NCBI GenBank assembly: GCA_002070755.1
Contig: MWDY01000303.1
Location: forward strand, 1-60,250
DNA from: Spirochaetes bacterium ADurb.Bin110
GTDB lineage: Bacteria > Spirochaetota > Spirochaetia > Treponematales > Rectinemataceae
DNA: 60,250 bases
Direction: 5' to 3'
Positions 44,401 to 53,006 of the stretch are shown here, in pieces; position 1 is the stretch's first letter, and each line of letters opens with the position of its first letter. The notes under the pieces were generated by a model. That model did not search any database and was not told where the DNA came from. It worked only from the letters and a program-made list of their open reading frames with translations. The position numbers and the translations under genes were made by a program.

Positions 44401-44466
44401 AAAGGAGCCATTTTCAAGTCTTCCGAGGCAAGCAATTTGAAGCTACCACTAAAGGCTGGCAATTGA
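41461..44466 (+). CDS. Receiver-domain/PEP-pyruvate-binding domain fusion protein
   Basis: The 1001-residue cytoplasmic protein has three parts. Residues about 30-150 look like a degenerate receiver (EILLVGS..., FDLIIIM, IPILLMVTD) lacking the acidic pocket. Residues about 175-315 form a receiver with all key positions: Glu181-Asp182, phosphoacceptor Asp252 in VITDIRF, Ser286-Ser287 and Lys305. Residues about 430-800 resemble the ATP-binding domain of PEP synthase and pyruvate phosphate dikinase (GSVGGKGRGL at 437-446, GPLAVRSSGLFEDM around 533-535). A C-terminal part has GPGRWGTRDRWLGVP near 879. The swivelling phosphohistidine domain and PEP/pyruvate barrel of true PEP synthases are absent. 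It overlaps no gene but leads into pheS after 50 bases. Function unknown. Confidence 0.75.
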   Translation: MYFNELVSIYDNQRRERNIYHDLMRDRVQEILLVGSLYDSFVVESDGVLTEQIYGEYFKLNLNTIPRITCAYTEESAIDLFRDGRFDLIIIMASTDFDMPLRLASSMKSTWPDIPILLMVTDNSSLAMLDMSRLELAAFNRIFVWNGYSKLFVGMIKYIEDWRNVEADTHAGQVRVILLIEDSVRYYSRYLPVLYRVVLKQTQALIEGEQIAEINKLISIRARPKVLLANTYEEALKIFKNYKPYLLTVITDIRFHRNGEFDDNAGFEFLKFVKQELPDLPMLVQSSETDVRKKAHAFGASFIDKNSESLEMELAAFFQANLGFGNFVFRMPNGTEIGRAGNMNEFTQKLNEIPIESLLYHAEHNHFSAWLMARGEIHVAKIMKPYKITDFSSPEELRQFIVNIIEQIRSVHSRGIVPNFDPEMVKHSRYLCKIADGSVGGKGRGLLFIRSLLENFDFSQYVPGIEISMPNTAFIGIDEFEHFLESNGLWSWAYYDKEAQDLRSVFVQKPLSQKLENNLKQLLSVSKGPLAVRSSGLFEDMLMVPFSGVYDTYILPNNHPDSEVRLRQLSTAVKLIYASLFSKEARAYFEATNYNLEEERMAVIIQELAGSQHGDYFYPHVSGVAQSFNYYPISYIKPEDGLCIAALGLGTYLVTGGTAFRFCPRYPKLDIELLEHPLENTQRSFHALSLRNNNPDLLKGEMASLSELPIDVAENDRYFSMFASTWDALDQRFVPGISANGYRIIDFANILKYEAYPFAKAIDIALDIGTRSMGTPVEIEYALNFSDNKKEPNLYILQLKPLIHLEDHIEIDLTSIKKDACFLLSRNCMGNGRDLSIHSIVWVDPRKFQRGETLEIAAEIEELDSLARKENFNYLLIGPGRWGTRDRWLGVPVSFDQISHAKVIVEMDLPGFVVDSSLGSHFFHNLTTMHIKYMKITQGSDEDFIDLEWLYSLEPRIRTKHCVLTELKNPLDMRFDGRNSKGAIFKSSEASNLKLPLKAGN

Positions 44467-44516
44467 CCAGCAAGAACATTTCCGGCAATATTCACTCTAA
44501 CAACGAGGCAGGAAAA

Positions 44517-46079
44517 ATGATTGATCAAAGCGCAGCCCGTGTACTGCATCCGCTCGAAGTCAAGCTTATTCTAGCATTCGACAAGGGCGAGATGATCGAT
44601 AGTCAGCGAGTCAAACAAGTTCTCCAATTTAGAGAAGGTCAAGAGCAACAGGCTTTTTCCTGGTTGCTTGCCAAAGGAGTGCTCGAAGAAGCAGATAGAA
44701 AAATCGAAATCTTTTATGAGCTCACTCCCCTTGGACAGGAATGGCATGAAAAGGGTATTCCTGCCAAGAGAATCTTTTTTCTTTTGAAGGATAGGGGGCC
44801 AATGAGCCTACCCGAAATAGCTCAAGCTCTAAATCTCGACCAGAAAACAGTAGGTTCAGCTTTTGGTTCGCTTTCCAAAGAAGGTGTATGCACAATCGAT
44901 GAAGCGCGCCGCGCCAAGCTGTTAAAAAAAGAATTCCCTTCATCTCTCTTGGAGATCGAAAAACTTCTTGCGCTGGCTTCTGCCCAAGGCGGTTCGGTTT
45001 CCGAAAACGCTCTCTCCAATTCTCAAAAAACGCTGATGGCGCGAATTGCAAAGAAGCGCGGCGCTCAGGACAGCCCTTTCAGAATAGCCGATAGGATAAG
45101 AGTTTTCTATCGCGTCACTCCTATTGCGGAAGAATACCGTAAAGCCATAAGCACCCTAGGTATGACAGGAGAGGAATTAGGTGCCATTACTCCAGAGATG
45201 CTAGAGAAGGGCACATGGAAGCAAGGTCATTTCAGACCTTACAATGTGCAGATTCCACCAGCCAGAGTGATACCCGGTCGCCGCAATGCATACGTCGAAT
45301 TCTTGGAGAGTGTCAAAGACAAGCTGGTTTCGCTAGGATTTGCGGAGTTCGACGGGAACCTTGTGGAAACCGAGTTCTGGAACTCGGATGCACTTTTCAT
45401 GCCTCAATTCCATTCAGCGCGAGATATCCACGATGTCTACTACATCGAAGAGCCAACGCACGCAAAGTTCATCGAGGAACCATACCTATCTCATGTAGCA
45501 GCAGTGCATGAAAATGGCGGCAATACGGGCAGCCGTGGTTGGCAATATCAATTCGATCGAGATTTTACCAGACGGCTCATACTCCGAAGTCAGGGGACGG
45601 TGTTATCTGCGCGGCAGCTTCCAAAGGCTGAGATTCCGGGCAAGTATTTTGGTATTGTTCGCTGCTTTCGATACGATCGTGTAGATGCTACCCACCTTTC
45701 GGATTTCTATCAAACCGAAGGCATTGTGCTGGGGGAAAATGTGAACCTAAGGACACTACTTGGATTCCTGGAGATGTTTGCGGTCGAGGTTGCAGGAGCC
45801 AAGGAAGTGAAATATGTGCCTGGATATTTTCCTTTCACTGAGCCTTCGATCGAGGTTCATATAAAGCATCCTGTGCTCGGATGGTTTGAACTAGGAGGTT
45901 CAGGTATTTTTAGGCCTGAAGTTACAAGCTCTCTCGGCGTCGAAGTACCGGTCCTCGCCTGGGGCATCGGCATAGATCGAATGGCGCTTATGGCGCTTGG
46001 CCTCAACGATCTGCGGGATCTGTTCTGTAGCGATCTAGAGAGCGTGAGAATGCGTCGATCCCAGTACACAATACAATGA
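44517..46079 (+). CDS. pheS: Phenylalanyl-tRNA synthetase alpha subunit, archaeal type
   Basis: The 520-residue subunit charges tRNA-Phe together with PheT. Its N-terminal half has winged-helix-like segments (LHPLEVKLILAFDKGE, LTPLGQEWHEKGIPAKRIF, MSLPEIAQALNLDQKTVGSAFGSL) as in archaeal and eukaryotic PheRS alpha rather than the coiled coil of bacterial PheS. The catalytic domain shows FGNLVETEFWNSDALFMPQ-like motif 1, FGIVRCFRYDRVDATHLSDFYQTEG (motif 2) and GIGIDRMALMALGLNDLRDLF (motif 3). Bacterial PheS is usually about 330-350 residues. The ATG at 44517 has AGGCAGGA before it; a TTG at 44463 overlapping the previous stop is possible. Confidence 0.95.
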   Translation: MIDQSAARVLHPLEVKLILAFDKGEMIDSQRVKQVLQFREGQEQQAFSWLLAKGVLEEADRKIEIFYELTPLGQEWHEKGIPAKRIFFLLKDRGPMSLPEIAQALNLDQKTVGSAFGSLSKEGVCTIDEARRAKLLKKEFPSSLLEIEKLLALASAQGGSVSENALSNSQKTLMARIAKKRGAQDSPFRIADRIRVFYRVTPIAEEYRKAISTLGMTGEELGAITPEMLEKGTWKQGHFRPYNVQIPPARVIPGRRNAYVEFLESVKDKLVSLGFAEFDGNLVETEFWNSDALFMPQFHSARDIHDVYYIEEPTHAKFIEEPYLSHVAAVHENGGNTGSRGWQYQFDRDFTRRLILRSQGTVLSARQLPKAEIPGKYFGIVRCFRYDRVDATHLSDFYQTEGIVLGENVNLRTLLGFLEMFAVEVAGAKEVKYVPGYFPFTEPSIEVHIKHPVLGWFELGGSGIFRPEVTSSLGVEVPVLAWGIGIDRMALMALGLNDLRDLFCSDLESVRMRRSQYTIQ

Positions 46080-46094
46080 GGCCGGAGATAAACT

Positions 46095-47822
46095 ATGCCA
46101 AAAATCGAAGTCAACGAAGAGTTTTTTTTTCAGCTTGCAGGACAAAGCTGGAGCAATAGGGAAGATCTTGAACAGGACCTCACTATAGCCAAGGCGGAAT
46201 TGGATGAATGGGATAGGACTTCTTCAGAAGCGAGCGAAAACACTATTAAAATTGAATTAAACGACACAAACCGCCCAGATCTGTGGACAACCGCTGGATT
46301 AGCTCGTCAGTTGCGAATATATCGCACAAGTAATTGTCCTTCTTATCCCTTCTTTGCATCTAAGGAAAAGAGTCTCAATGCATCTTATCGCGTAGTTGTC
46401 GAAAAAACTGTAAGAGAAGTGCGCCCGTGGATTGCTTGTTTTGTTGCAAAAGGTAGGCCTATCAGTGACGCTCTATTGCGGGATATGATTCAGACTCAGG
46501 AAAAGCTCGCTTGGAATTACGGCCGAAAACGAAAGGGGGTTTCGATCGGAATCTATCGAATAGGGCTTATAGAATGGCCTGTTCGATATTTTGGTGTCGC
46601 CCCAGATTCGGTGTCCTTTGTGCCACTTCAGGAGACCAGATCGATGACCTTGAGCCAGATTCTCAAGGAACATCCCAAGGGTATCGAGTATGCATCTATT
46701 CTCGATGGTAAGCCCATACATCCTTTGCTTACAGATTCTGTGGGAAGGGTGCTTTCGTATCCGCCAATAATCAATAGTGCTGATATCGGTGCGGTTCAAG
46801 TCGGCGATTCCGAAGTCTTCATAGAAGTCACCGGTACGGATTACCCTTCAGTAGCGCTTTCGGCATCCATCATGGCTTGCGATTTTTATGATATTGGCTT
46901 CGAAATAGCAAACGTGCGGGTCGATTACGAATACGATACGCCATTTGGATCCTCTGTTGTTTTCCCCTATTATTTTCAGGATGAAGTAGAGCTTTCTCTT
47001 ATCGAAACAAATCGCCTGCTTGGAAGCTCAATCGATATGAAAGAAGCGCAAGATGCATTGGCTCGCATGGGGCTCTGTGCTTATTGCAAAGATGGACTTA
47101 CTTTGCATCTATCTCCACCCGAATACCGAAATGATTTTCTTCATCCTGTAGATGTTGCAGAAGATATCATGATAGGTCTTGGTATGGAAAAATTCGTTCC
47201 CGAGCGGCCCACAGATTTTACAATAGGAAGACTTACTCCAATCGAGGTATTCTCGCGCAAGGCAAAGGATATAATGATAGGTCTCGGCTATCAGGAGATG
47301 ATCTATAACTATCTTGGATCTGGCATGGACTATGCCGAAAAAATGAAAATACCCGTTAGCTGGCTTGTAAAAATAGCCAATCCTATGACCGAAAACTATG
47401 AGTATGTCAGGAATTCGCCTATTCCCGGACTCTTGCAGACTGAAAGCGTATCGGCCAAAGCATCCTATCCTCATCGGACATTCGAAGTAGGTAAAGTTGC
47501 GCTCAAGGATGCTGAAGCAAATTATGGTATCGTCACACGGCAATACATTGGCTTTTTGGTAAGCCATGCACAAGCGGATTACAATGAAATTGCTTCTCAT
47601 GTCGCGACACTTATGTATTTTTTAGGCAAGAATTACACAGTGGGTGAGTCCGATGATCCCCGATTTGTACCAGGCCGACAGGTCGAAATCCTTGTTGGCG
47701 AAAAAGATCCAAAAAGGATAGGAGTCTTCGGCGAAGTGCACCCTGCGGTGCTGGAAGCCTTCGACGTGATGATGCCCTGTGCTGCAGCTGAGTTAGATCT
47801 GGATTTTCTTCTGACCAATTAA
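46095..47822 (+). CDS. pheT: Phenylalanyl-tRNA synthetase beta subunit, archaeal type
   Basis: The 575-residue beta subunit is far shorter than the usual bacterial form (about 800 residues) and lacks the N-terminal EMAP-like and C-terminal anticodon-binding domains. It begins MPKIEVNEEFFFQLAG and has NDTNRPDLWTTAGLARQLRIY, ASIMACDFYDIGFEIANVRVDYE, and EYRNDFLHPVDVAEDIMIGLGMEKFVPERP, as in archaeal and spirochaetal PheT. GGAG nine bases before the ATG. It follows pheS by 15 bases. The pair together marks a horizontally acquired, archaeal-type enzyme known from spirochaetes. Confidence 0.95.
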   Translation: MPKIEVNEEFFFQLAGQSWSNREDLEQDLTIAKAELDEWDRTSSEASENTIKIELNDTNRPDLWTTAGLARQLRIYRTSNCPSYPFFASKEKSLNASYRVVVEKTVREVRPWIACFVAKGRPISDALLRDMIQTQEKLAWNYGRKRKGVSIGIYRIGLIEWPVRYFGVAPDSVSFVPLQETRSMTLSQILKEHPKGIEYASILDGKPIHPLLTDSVGRVLSYPPIINSADIGAVQVGDSEVFIEVTGTDYPSVALSASIMACDFYDIGFEIANVRVDYEYDTPFGSSVVFPYYFQDEVELSLIETNRLLGSSIDMKEAQDALARMGLCAYCKDGLTLHLSPPEYRNDFLHPVDVAEDIMIGLGMEKFVPERPTDFTIGRLTPIEVFSRKAKDIMIGLGYQEMIYNYLGSGMDYAEKMKIPVSWLVKIANPMTENYEYVRNSPIPGLLQTESVSAKASYPHRTFEVGKVALKDAEANYGIVTRQYIGFLVSHAQADYNEIASHVATLMYFLGKNYTVGESDDPRFVPGRQVEILVGEKDPKRIGVFGEVHPAVLEAFDVMMPCAAAELDLDFLLTN

Positions 47823-47891
47823 GAGAATTGAAGCGCAAAGCCGTTTTCTCTGCGTCTTTAAGAGAGAGACAAAGAGAGGCCAAGCAGCGGC

Positions 47892-49529
47892 ATGGATATC
47901 TACGCACATGAACCACTAGGATTCGATGGAATTTTAGTCAATATTGAGGCTGACATCAGAAGCGGAATACCAGCAGTAGAAATAGTTGGTCTTGCATCGA
48001 CATCGGTACGCGAAGCACGCGAGCGTGCCAGGATTGCGGTAAGGAATGCAGGCTTTGAGTTTCCTCAAGATCGTATTCTCGTCAACCTCTCTCCTGCTGA
48101 TTTGCCCAAAGAGGGTTCGGCCTATGATTTGCCCATTGCTCTGAAAATACTCGAAAAATCTGGTCAAGTCGCAGACTTGCCGATATCTGCGCTGGCAATG
48201 GGGGAATTGACGCTGGAAGGAGAAATAAGGCCTATAAGAGGGATCTTGCCTGCTGTTCGCTCTGCTGCCTCCCATGGGATTCGAATCTGCATCATTCCTT
48301 TTGAAAACGCCCGAGAAGCGCGTATTGTAAGGTCAGTACAGGTGTGGCCTATCCGTCATCTAGCGGAATCCATTAAAATCCTCATCGAAATTGGAAAAGG
48401 AAAAACCCCGCAAGGGCAGGCGCTAAAAAGTCAGGAAGAGGAAATTCTGCAGCAGCCCCCCTCTCTATGGCTCGGTTTGAATGAAAACGAGGAAACATAT
48501 AGCGATTTTCGCGGCAATGAAAGATTGATGCGTGCCCTTGTCATTGCGGCAGCAGGAGGGCATAACATGTTTCTAGCTGGACCTCCAGGTGCAGGTAAGA
48601 CCATGGCTGCCCGTCGCTTTCCTTCGATTCTTCCAGATCTTTCAGAGCATGAAGCCCTAGATACCGCTTCTATCTATTCTCTTTGGGGAAGCCTTCAGAC
48701 CTGTTTAGGAAAGAGGCCTCCATTTAGAGCGCCGCATCATTCTGCCAGCCTTGAAGGAATACTTGGAGGCGCAAGACCTCTGAGACCAGGAGAAGTTAGC
48801 CTGGCTCATCATGGTGTGCTTTTTCTCGACGAGTGTCCTGAATTTAGGCGGGATGTCTTGCAAGCGCTGCGCGAGCCTGTAGAGCGTGGCTATGTGGATA
48901 TTGTTCGAGCCGGTCGGGTGCTCCGTTTTCCTTCGGATTTTCAGCTCATAATGGCTGCGAATCCTTGTCCCTGTGGCAATTTGGGGATGCCTGGAAAAAC
49001 CTGCATATGCTCTCCCGAAGAGATTAGGCGATATTGGAAAAAGCTCGGAGGGCCTCTCTTGGATAGGATCGATATGCGAATCGCAATCTTACCACCTGAA
49101 CCTTCGCGACTTATTGAGTCTCAATCAATCGATGTAGATTCCCTTCGCGATAAAGTTTTATTTGCGCGCGATCTTCAAAGCATGCGGCTCAAAAAGATAA
49201 ACGATGGAACGGAAAAGAAAGAAAAGGGTAATATAGGATATTCAAGAAGCATAAGTTTTTCCGACACAGACCAAATTCTTGCCCGCAACAATGCCCATAT
49301 TCCTGCCCGAATCATCAATGAGATATGTCATATTGAAGGAGCAGCCGAAAAGGCATTTCTTTCGGGAATGGCTAATTTTGGTCTTTCAGCCCGTGCCGGC
49401 CACAGCATTCTTAGGCTTGCCCGTACCATAGCTGACATAGACGGAGAGGACGAAATCACAGAGTCTTCTATAGAAGAAGCGATCGAATATCGACAGTTTG
49501 GTGATGGAGATGCGGTATGGCCTTTTTAG
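47892..49529 (+). CDS. YifB/ComM family AAA+ ATPase (Mg-chelatase-like)
   Basis: The 545-residue protein has an N-terminal Lon-protease-like domain without the protease role (VNIEADIRSGIPAVEIVGLASTSVREARERARIAVRNAG, VNLSPADLPKEGSAYDLPIAL), the AAA+ core with Walker A GPPGAGKT at residues 230-237, Walker B GVLFLDECPEF, and the cysteine-rich MAANPCPCGNLGMPGKTCICSPEEIRRYWKKLGGPLLDRIDM, then a C-terminal Mg-chelatase domain. ComM in naturally competent bacteria acts as a helicase that widens branch migration during recombination. Competence genes are not seen nearby. Confidence 0.94.
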   Translation: MDIYAHEPLGFDGILVNIEADIRSGIPAVEIVGLASTSVREARERARIAVRNAGFEFPQDRILVNLSPADLPKEGSAYDLPIALKILEKSGQVADLPISALAMGELTLEGEIRPIRGILPAVRSAASHGIRICIIPFENAREARIVRSVQVWPIRHLAESIKILIEIGKGKTPQGQALKSQEEEILQQPPSLWLGLNENEETYSDFRGNERLMRALVIAAAGGHNMFLAGPPGAGKTMAARRFPSILPDLSEHEALDTASIYSLWGSLQTCLGKRPPFRAPHHSASLEGILGGARPLRPGEVSLAHHGVLFLDECPEFRRDVLQALREPVERGYVDIVRAGRVLRFPSDFQLIMAANPCPCGNLGMPGKTCICSPEEIRRYWKKLGGPLLDRIDMRIAILPPEPSRLIESQSIDVDSLRDKVLFARDLQSMRLKKINDGTEKKEKGNIGYSRSISFSDTDQILARNNAHIPARIINEICHIEGAAEKAFLSGMANFGLSARAGHSILRLARTIADIDGEDEITESSIEEAIEYRQFGDGDAVWPF

Positions 49530-49552
49530 TCGATTAGTTCTTGATCCACTTA

Positions 49553-49572
49553 AGTCTTAACACTATAAGACT
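49553..49572. terminator. Inverted repeat between convergent yifB and the oxidoreductase
   Basis: AGTCTTA and TAAGACT form a 7-base stem with a 6-base loop in the 94-base gap between the two stop codons. No T run follows, so a terminator role is uncertain. Confidence 0.3.
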
Positions 49573-49623
49573 CGAGCTCAAAACATAAACAGAGTCCAGA
49601 TTAAAATCTTTGAAAGCATGTGC

Positions 49624-50700
49624 TCAATATCGAACTGGTGCGCCTTCTCTGTTTGATCTATATATTCCCTCGATTATGCGTGCTACCTGCAGACCATCAT
49701 AGCCTGACACAGAGAATGAGCTACCCTTTAGAATCGCGTTGGCAAAATCTTCTTCTTGCTGTGCGAAGAAATACCATGTGGCATCGATGCTAGAAAAAAA
49801 CTCTTCATCCTCTTTTTGCCACTTCGCCCTGAGGGCTTCTTGTCCAGGAATGGTCCAAATGTCGTTATATGGCGCTTCTAGCACACCGCTGCGTCCAGCA
49901 ATGAACATCGCTCCACCATCGGTTTGAACCCCAGCAGAAGCCCCTGAACTTCCATGAATATGGACTTTCGCATAGATTCCAGGCTTTTGTGAGTTCGATA
50001 TAAAGATCGATGCAAGACCTCCAGATCTAAAGATAACCGTCGCAACAGCCGAATCATCGACCTCTATGTAAGGATGATTGACATTCGACCATCTGCCGTA
50101 GACTTCCGCTACCTCCCCCATATACCAGCATAGGAGATCGAACTGATGAGGGGCTTGGTTGACAATTACACCACCGCCTTCATGCTCCCAAGAGCCTCTC
50201 CATGGATCAGAGCCATAATAGGCTTCATCTCGCCAACCGAGAATCGTGAGTTGCCCAAGTGCTGGTATTCCGAGATATCCTTCGTCTATTGCATGGCGAA
50301 TTCGCTGACAGGATGGATACCAGCGCCGCTGTGCAATAACGCTGAGAAGCAAATTTCGCTTATTTGCCTCGCTGATCAGTGTCTCAGCTTCAAGCACTGA
50401 AAGTGTAAGTGGTTTTTCGACAAGCACATGGCAGCCTGCATTAAGCGCTGACAGTGCATCGGAATAGTGCTGGGGATGAGGTGTTGTAATTACAACAGCT
50501 CGAATCCCATCCTTTTTTACCATCTCTTCAACGTTATTTCGAGAATTCAACCCCCATTGCTGGGCAAAAGCATCTCGTCTTTCCTGCCTATGACCACTGA
50601 CAGATACAAGTTCGGCGTGCTCAGTTGTTTTGAGTGCCTTTGCATGGAGCGCAGCGACTTTCCCATATCCAATCATTCCAAATCGAATTTTATCCTGCAT
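49624..50700 (-). CDS. Gfo/Idh/MocA family oxidoreductase
   Basis: A 358-residue NAD(P)-dependent dehydrogenase of sugars or cyclitols. The nucleotide-binding start is KIRFGMIGYGKVAALHAKAL, followed by VVITTPHPQHYSDALSALNAGCHVLVEKPLTLSVLEAE with the family EKP motif. The C-terminal half has GGGVIVNQAPHQFDLLCWYMGEVAEVYG with the expected catalytic histidine. AGAGGA lies before the ATG. It is the last gene of a minus-strand series with a zinc dehydrogenase, a PfkB kinase and 6-phosphogluconate dehydrogenase, so its substrate is likely the sugar handled there. Confidence 0.9.
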   Translation of the reverse strand: MQDKIRFGMIGYGKVAALHAKALKTTEHAELVSVSGHRQERRDAFAQQWGLNSRNNVEEMVKKDGIRAVVITTPHPQHYSDALSALNAGCHVLVEKPLTLSVLEAETLISEANKRNLLLSVIAQRRWYPSCQRIRHAIDEGYLGIPALGQLTILGWRDEAYYGSDPWRGSWEHEGGGVIVNQAPHQFDLLCWYMGEVAEVYGRWSNVNHPYIEVDDSAVATVIFRSGGLASIFISNSQKPGIYAKVHIHGSSGASAGVQTDGGAMFIAGRSGVLEAPYNDIWTIPGQEALRAKWQKEDEEFFSSIDATWYFFAQQEEDFANAILKGSSFSVSGYDGLQVARIIEGIYRSNREGAPVRY

Positions 50701-50783
50701 AATCCTCTCTTATTGTTTGGGAAACCTCATATCAGAAAAATACTTTACGAAATTCACTGAAGGCATGTAAAAATGGCGCAGCA

Positions 50784-50807
50784 ATCGATAGATCGATAGA
50801 TCCATCC
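50784..50807. repeat. Short tandem repeat ATCGATAG
   Basis: ATCGATAG occurs twice in tandem, followed by ATCCATCC. It lies between the zinc dehydrogenase stop and the oxidoreductase start (108-base gap). Confidence 0.5.
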
Positions 50808-50808
50808 A

Positions 50809-51843
50809 TCAAGGAGTCAACACGACCTTTAACAGCCCGGGCTCTCTTCTATATAGTCTGTCAAACCACAATGGGCCTTCTTCCAGAGGGGCAATCGCGC
50901 TTATTACCTGTCTCACATTGATGGTTCGATTCGCCATCAATGCAAGGGAAACTGGATACTCGCCAGCAATTGCGCAGGAACCTAGCAAGGCAATTTGCCG
51001 TGTGACAACCGACTGCAAGGGAATTTCCGCCTTGCTGCTGATATTGCCAATTAGCGTCACCGAGCCCCCTTTTCGTACGTTTTCTATGGCTGTGCAGATG
51101 GGGGCGCTTGCGCCCACTGCCTCAAATGCTCGATCGACGCCTCTATCATTTGTCATAGAAAGCACCATGTTGTGAGCTTCTGAATCTTGGGGGTCGAGCG
51201 CGATGTCAGCGCCTGCCTCTATTGCCGCTTTCCTTCGCTTTTCATCCGTATCGAAGGCTATTATCAGGTGTGGCGAATATGCGCGAATTATTTGAATGAG
51301 CAATAGCCCGATAAGTCCAGAACCTATAACTGCTGCGCTTTCTCCTGGTCTCATGTTTGTGATGTCGAACGCGTGCATAGCAACACTGACGGGCTCGGTT
51401 AGTGCGGCTTCCTCAAAAGCCACATTGTCTGGCAATTTATACACAATTCTTTCCGGAACAATAACATATTCTGCAAAAGTTCCATCTTGTCGGTATTCAT
51501 CACAAGAGACTCCGAGTACACGCCTTTTGTCGCACAGATTCACCTGTCCTTGTCTGCAAAAGTAGCATTCGCCGCACCATACCGTCGAATCGAAGGTTAC
51601 TCTATCACCTATTTTGAGCGACTTGACTTCAGATCCCACTGATTCAACTATTCCAGAAGCTTCGTGTCCCATCACTAGCGGAGGCTGCCGCCTTCCTGTC
51701 GAACCATCGAGACCATGGACATCAGAGCCGCAAATTGCCGTAGCCTTTATTCGAACTAGAACCTCATCGGTGGCTTCAATGCATGGCATTGGGATATCTT
51801 CTATTTCTAGGTGCTTGTATTCTTTCAATACCATTGCCTTCAT
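50809..51843 (-). CDS. Zinc-dependent medium-chain alcohol/polyol dehydrogenase
   Basis: The 344-residue enzyme has the catalytic zinc ligands in ATAICGSDVHG and GHEASGIVESVG, the structural zinc loop CGECYFCRQGQVNLC, and a Rossmann motif AAVIGSGLIGLLLIQII. It resembles sorbitol, galactitol-phosphate and idonate dehydrogenases; which sugar alcohol or acid is used cannot be told. The frame opens upstream to 51981 across the kinase stop, but the conserved sequence starts at the ATG at 51843, behind an AAGGAAG. It starts 29 bases after the kinase stop. Confidence 0.88.
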   Translation of the reverse strand: MKAMVLKEYKHLEIEDIPMPCIEATDEVLVRIKATAICGSDVHGLDGSTGRRQPPLVMGHEASGIVESVGSEVKSLKIGDRVTFDSTVWCGECYFCRQGQVNLCDKRRVLGVSCDEYRQDGTFAEYVIVPERIVYKLPDNVAFEEAALTEPVSVAMHAFDITNMRPGESAAVIGSGLIGLLLIQIIRAYSPHLIIAFDTDEKRRKAAIEAGADIALDPQDSEAHNMVLSMTNDRGVDRAFEAVGASAPICTAIENVRKGGSVTLIGNISSKAEIPLQSVVTRQIALLGSCAIAGEYPVSLALMANRTINVRQVISAIAPLEEGPLWFDRLYRREPGLLKVVLTP

Positions 51844-51872
51844 AGTTTCTACTGCTTCCTTATGTACTTCTA

Positions 51873-52958
51873 CTATCTCTGGATGCGCGCGGATCCGCCG
51901 CGCGCAAGTGCCTTGACTTGCTCGAGACTTGCCATCGTCGTGTCTCCAGGATAAGTAGTCAAAAGCGCACCATGTGCCCATCCCAGTCGAAGCGCCTCTT
52001 CTGGATCAGCCCCGTCGAGCAGTCCATAGATAAGGCCAGAAGCAAATCCATCTCCTCCACCCACTCGATCATAGATATCGAGCTCCATCGTTGGAGCAAC
52101 CCAATGAGCCCCTTCTATCCAGAGCACTGCGCTCCAAAGATGTCGATTAGTCGATTTGACATCGCGCAATGTTGTTGCAACGGCCTTGATATTGGGCCAT
52201 CTTTGGTGAACCTGTTCGATGGTTTTGAGGAAGGAAGAGGGATCGAGTTTCGATGCAGCATGGATGTCTGGCCCTGGCAAGCCAAGTCCCATCTGTAGAT
52301 CTTCTTCATTGCCCAAAAGGACATCGACATGTTCCACAATTCTTCCGAACACATCCGAAGGCTTTTCGCCTGTATTCGCCGCAGCCCAAAGCTTTGCCCT
52401 ATAATTTAGGTCGAAAGATACTATTGCTCCGTGATCATGGGCTATTTTCATGGCTTCGATGATTAGCTTAGGCGTTGAGTCGGACAAAGCTGCGAAGATA
52501 CCTCCTGAATGGAACCACCTGACCCCCTCTGCGAAGATTGCTTCAAAATCGAAATCGCCCGGCTGCAATAATGCTGCAGCTTCATTGGCGCGGTTGTAAA
52601 ACACCACGGGCGGGCGAACTCCGTGGCCCAGATCTGACCATACGAGAGCCATGTTAGGACCTCGCACTCCATCGGATTTGAAATGCTTATACTTGCCGAG
52701 GACATTCATTTTCCGAACTTCTGCAGCAACCTTTTCGCCCAAGGGATTATCGACTACAGCACTTGCGATTGCGGTTCTCTTTCCAAAGCATCGCGCTAGA
52801 TTTGCGGCCACATTATATTCTCCGCCCGAGACATGGACATCGTAATGTTCTGCAAAAGCAAAGGGCACAATGCCAGGATCCATTCTCATTACTAGACCTC
52901 CCAAGGATAGTAGGTCTAGTTTCGCTTTCTCTTCAGGAAGCAATCTGATTGGATTCAT
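51873..52958 (-). CDS. PfkB-family sugar kinase (2-dehydro-3-deoxygluconokinase-like)
   Basis: The 361-residue ribokinase-fold protein has the substrate-binding VSGGEYNVAANLARCFGKRTAIAS near residue 45 and the ATP/anion-hole motif GGGDGFASGLIYGL near residue 300, with the catalytic aspartate. Its general form, including SFDLNYRAKLW, is close to 2-dehydro-3-deoxygluconate kinases, but related kinases act on other keto-sugar acids. GAGGAGATA is a good ribosome-binding site. It lies between gnd and the zinc dehydrogenase. A sugar-acid substrate is inferred from both family and neighbours. Confidence 0.85.
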   Translation of the reverse strand: MNPIRLLPEEKAKLDLLSLGGLVMRMDPGIVPFAFAEHYDVHVSGGEYNVAANLARCFGKRTAIASAVVDNPLGEKVAAEVRKMNVLGKYKHFKSDGVRGPNMALVWSDLGHGVRPPVVFYNRANEAAALLQPGDFDFEAIFAEGVRWFHSGGIFAALSDSTPKLIIEAMKIAHDHGAIVSFDLNYRAKLWAAANTGEKPSDVFGRIVEHVDVLLGNEEDLQMGLGLPGPDIHAASKLDPSSFLKTIEQVHQRWPNIKAVATTLRDVKSTNRHLWSAVLWIEGAHWVAPTMELDIYDRVGGGDGFASGLIYGLLDGADPEEALRLGWAHGALLTTYPGDTTMASLEQVKALARGGSARIQR

Positions 52959-53006
52959 GTTTTATATCTCCTCATATTGTGTAATTATATCAGGTATCTA
53001 TAAATA

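Noticed and set aside
44463..44516. Upstream TTG start for pheS
   Set aside because: The ATG at 44517 has a better ribosome-binding site and the extra 18 residues are not typical of the family.
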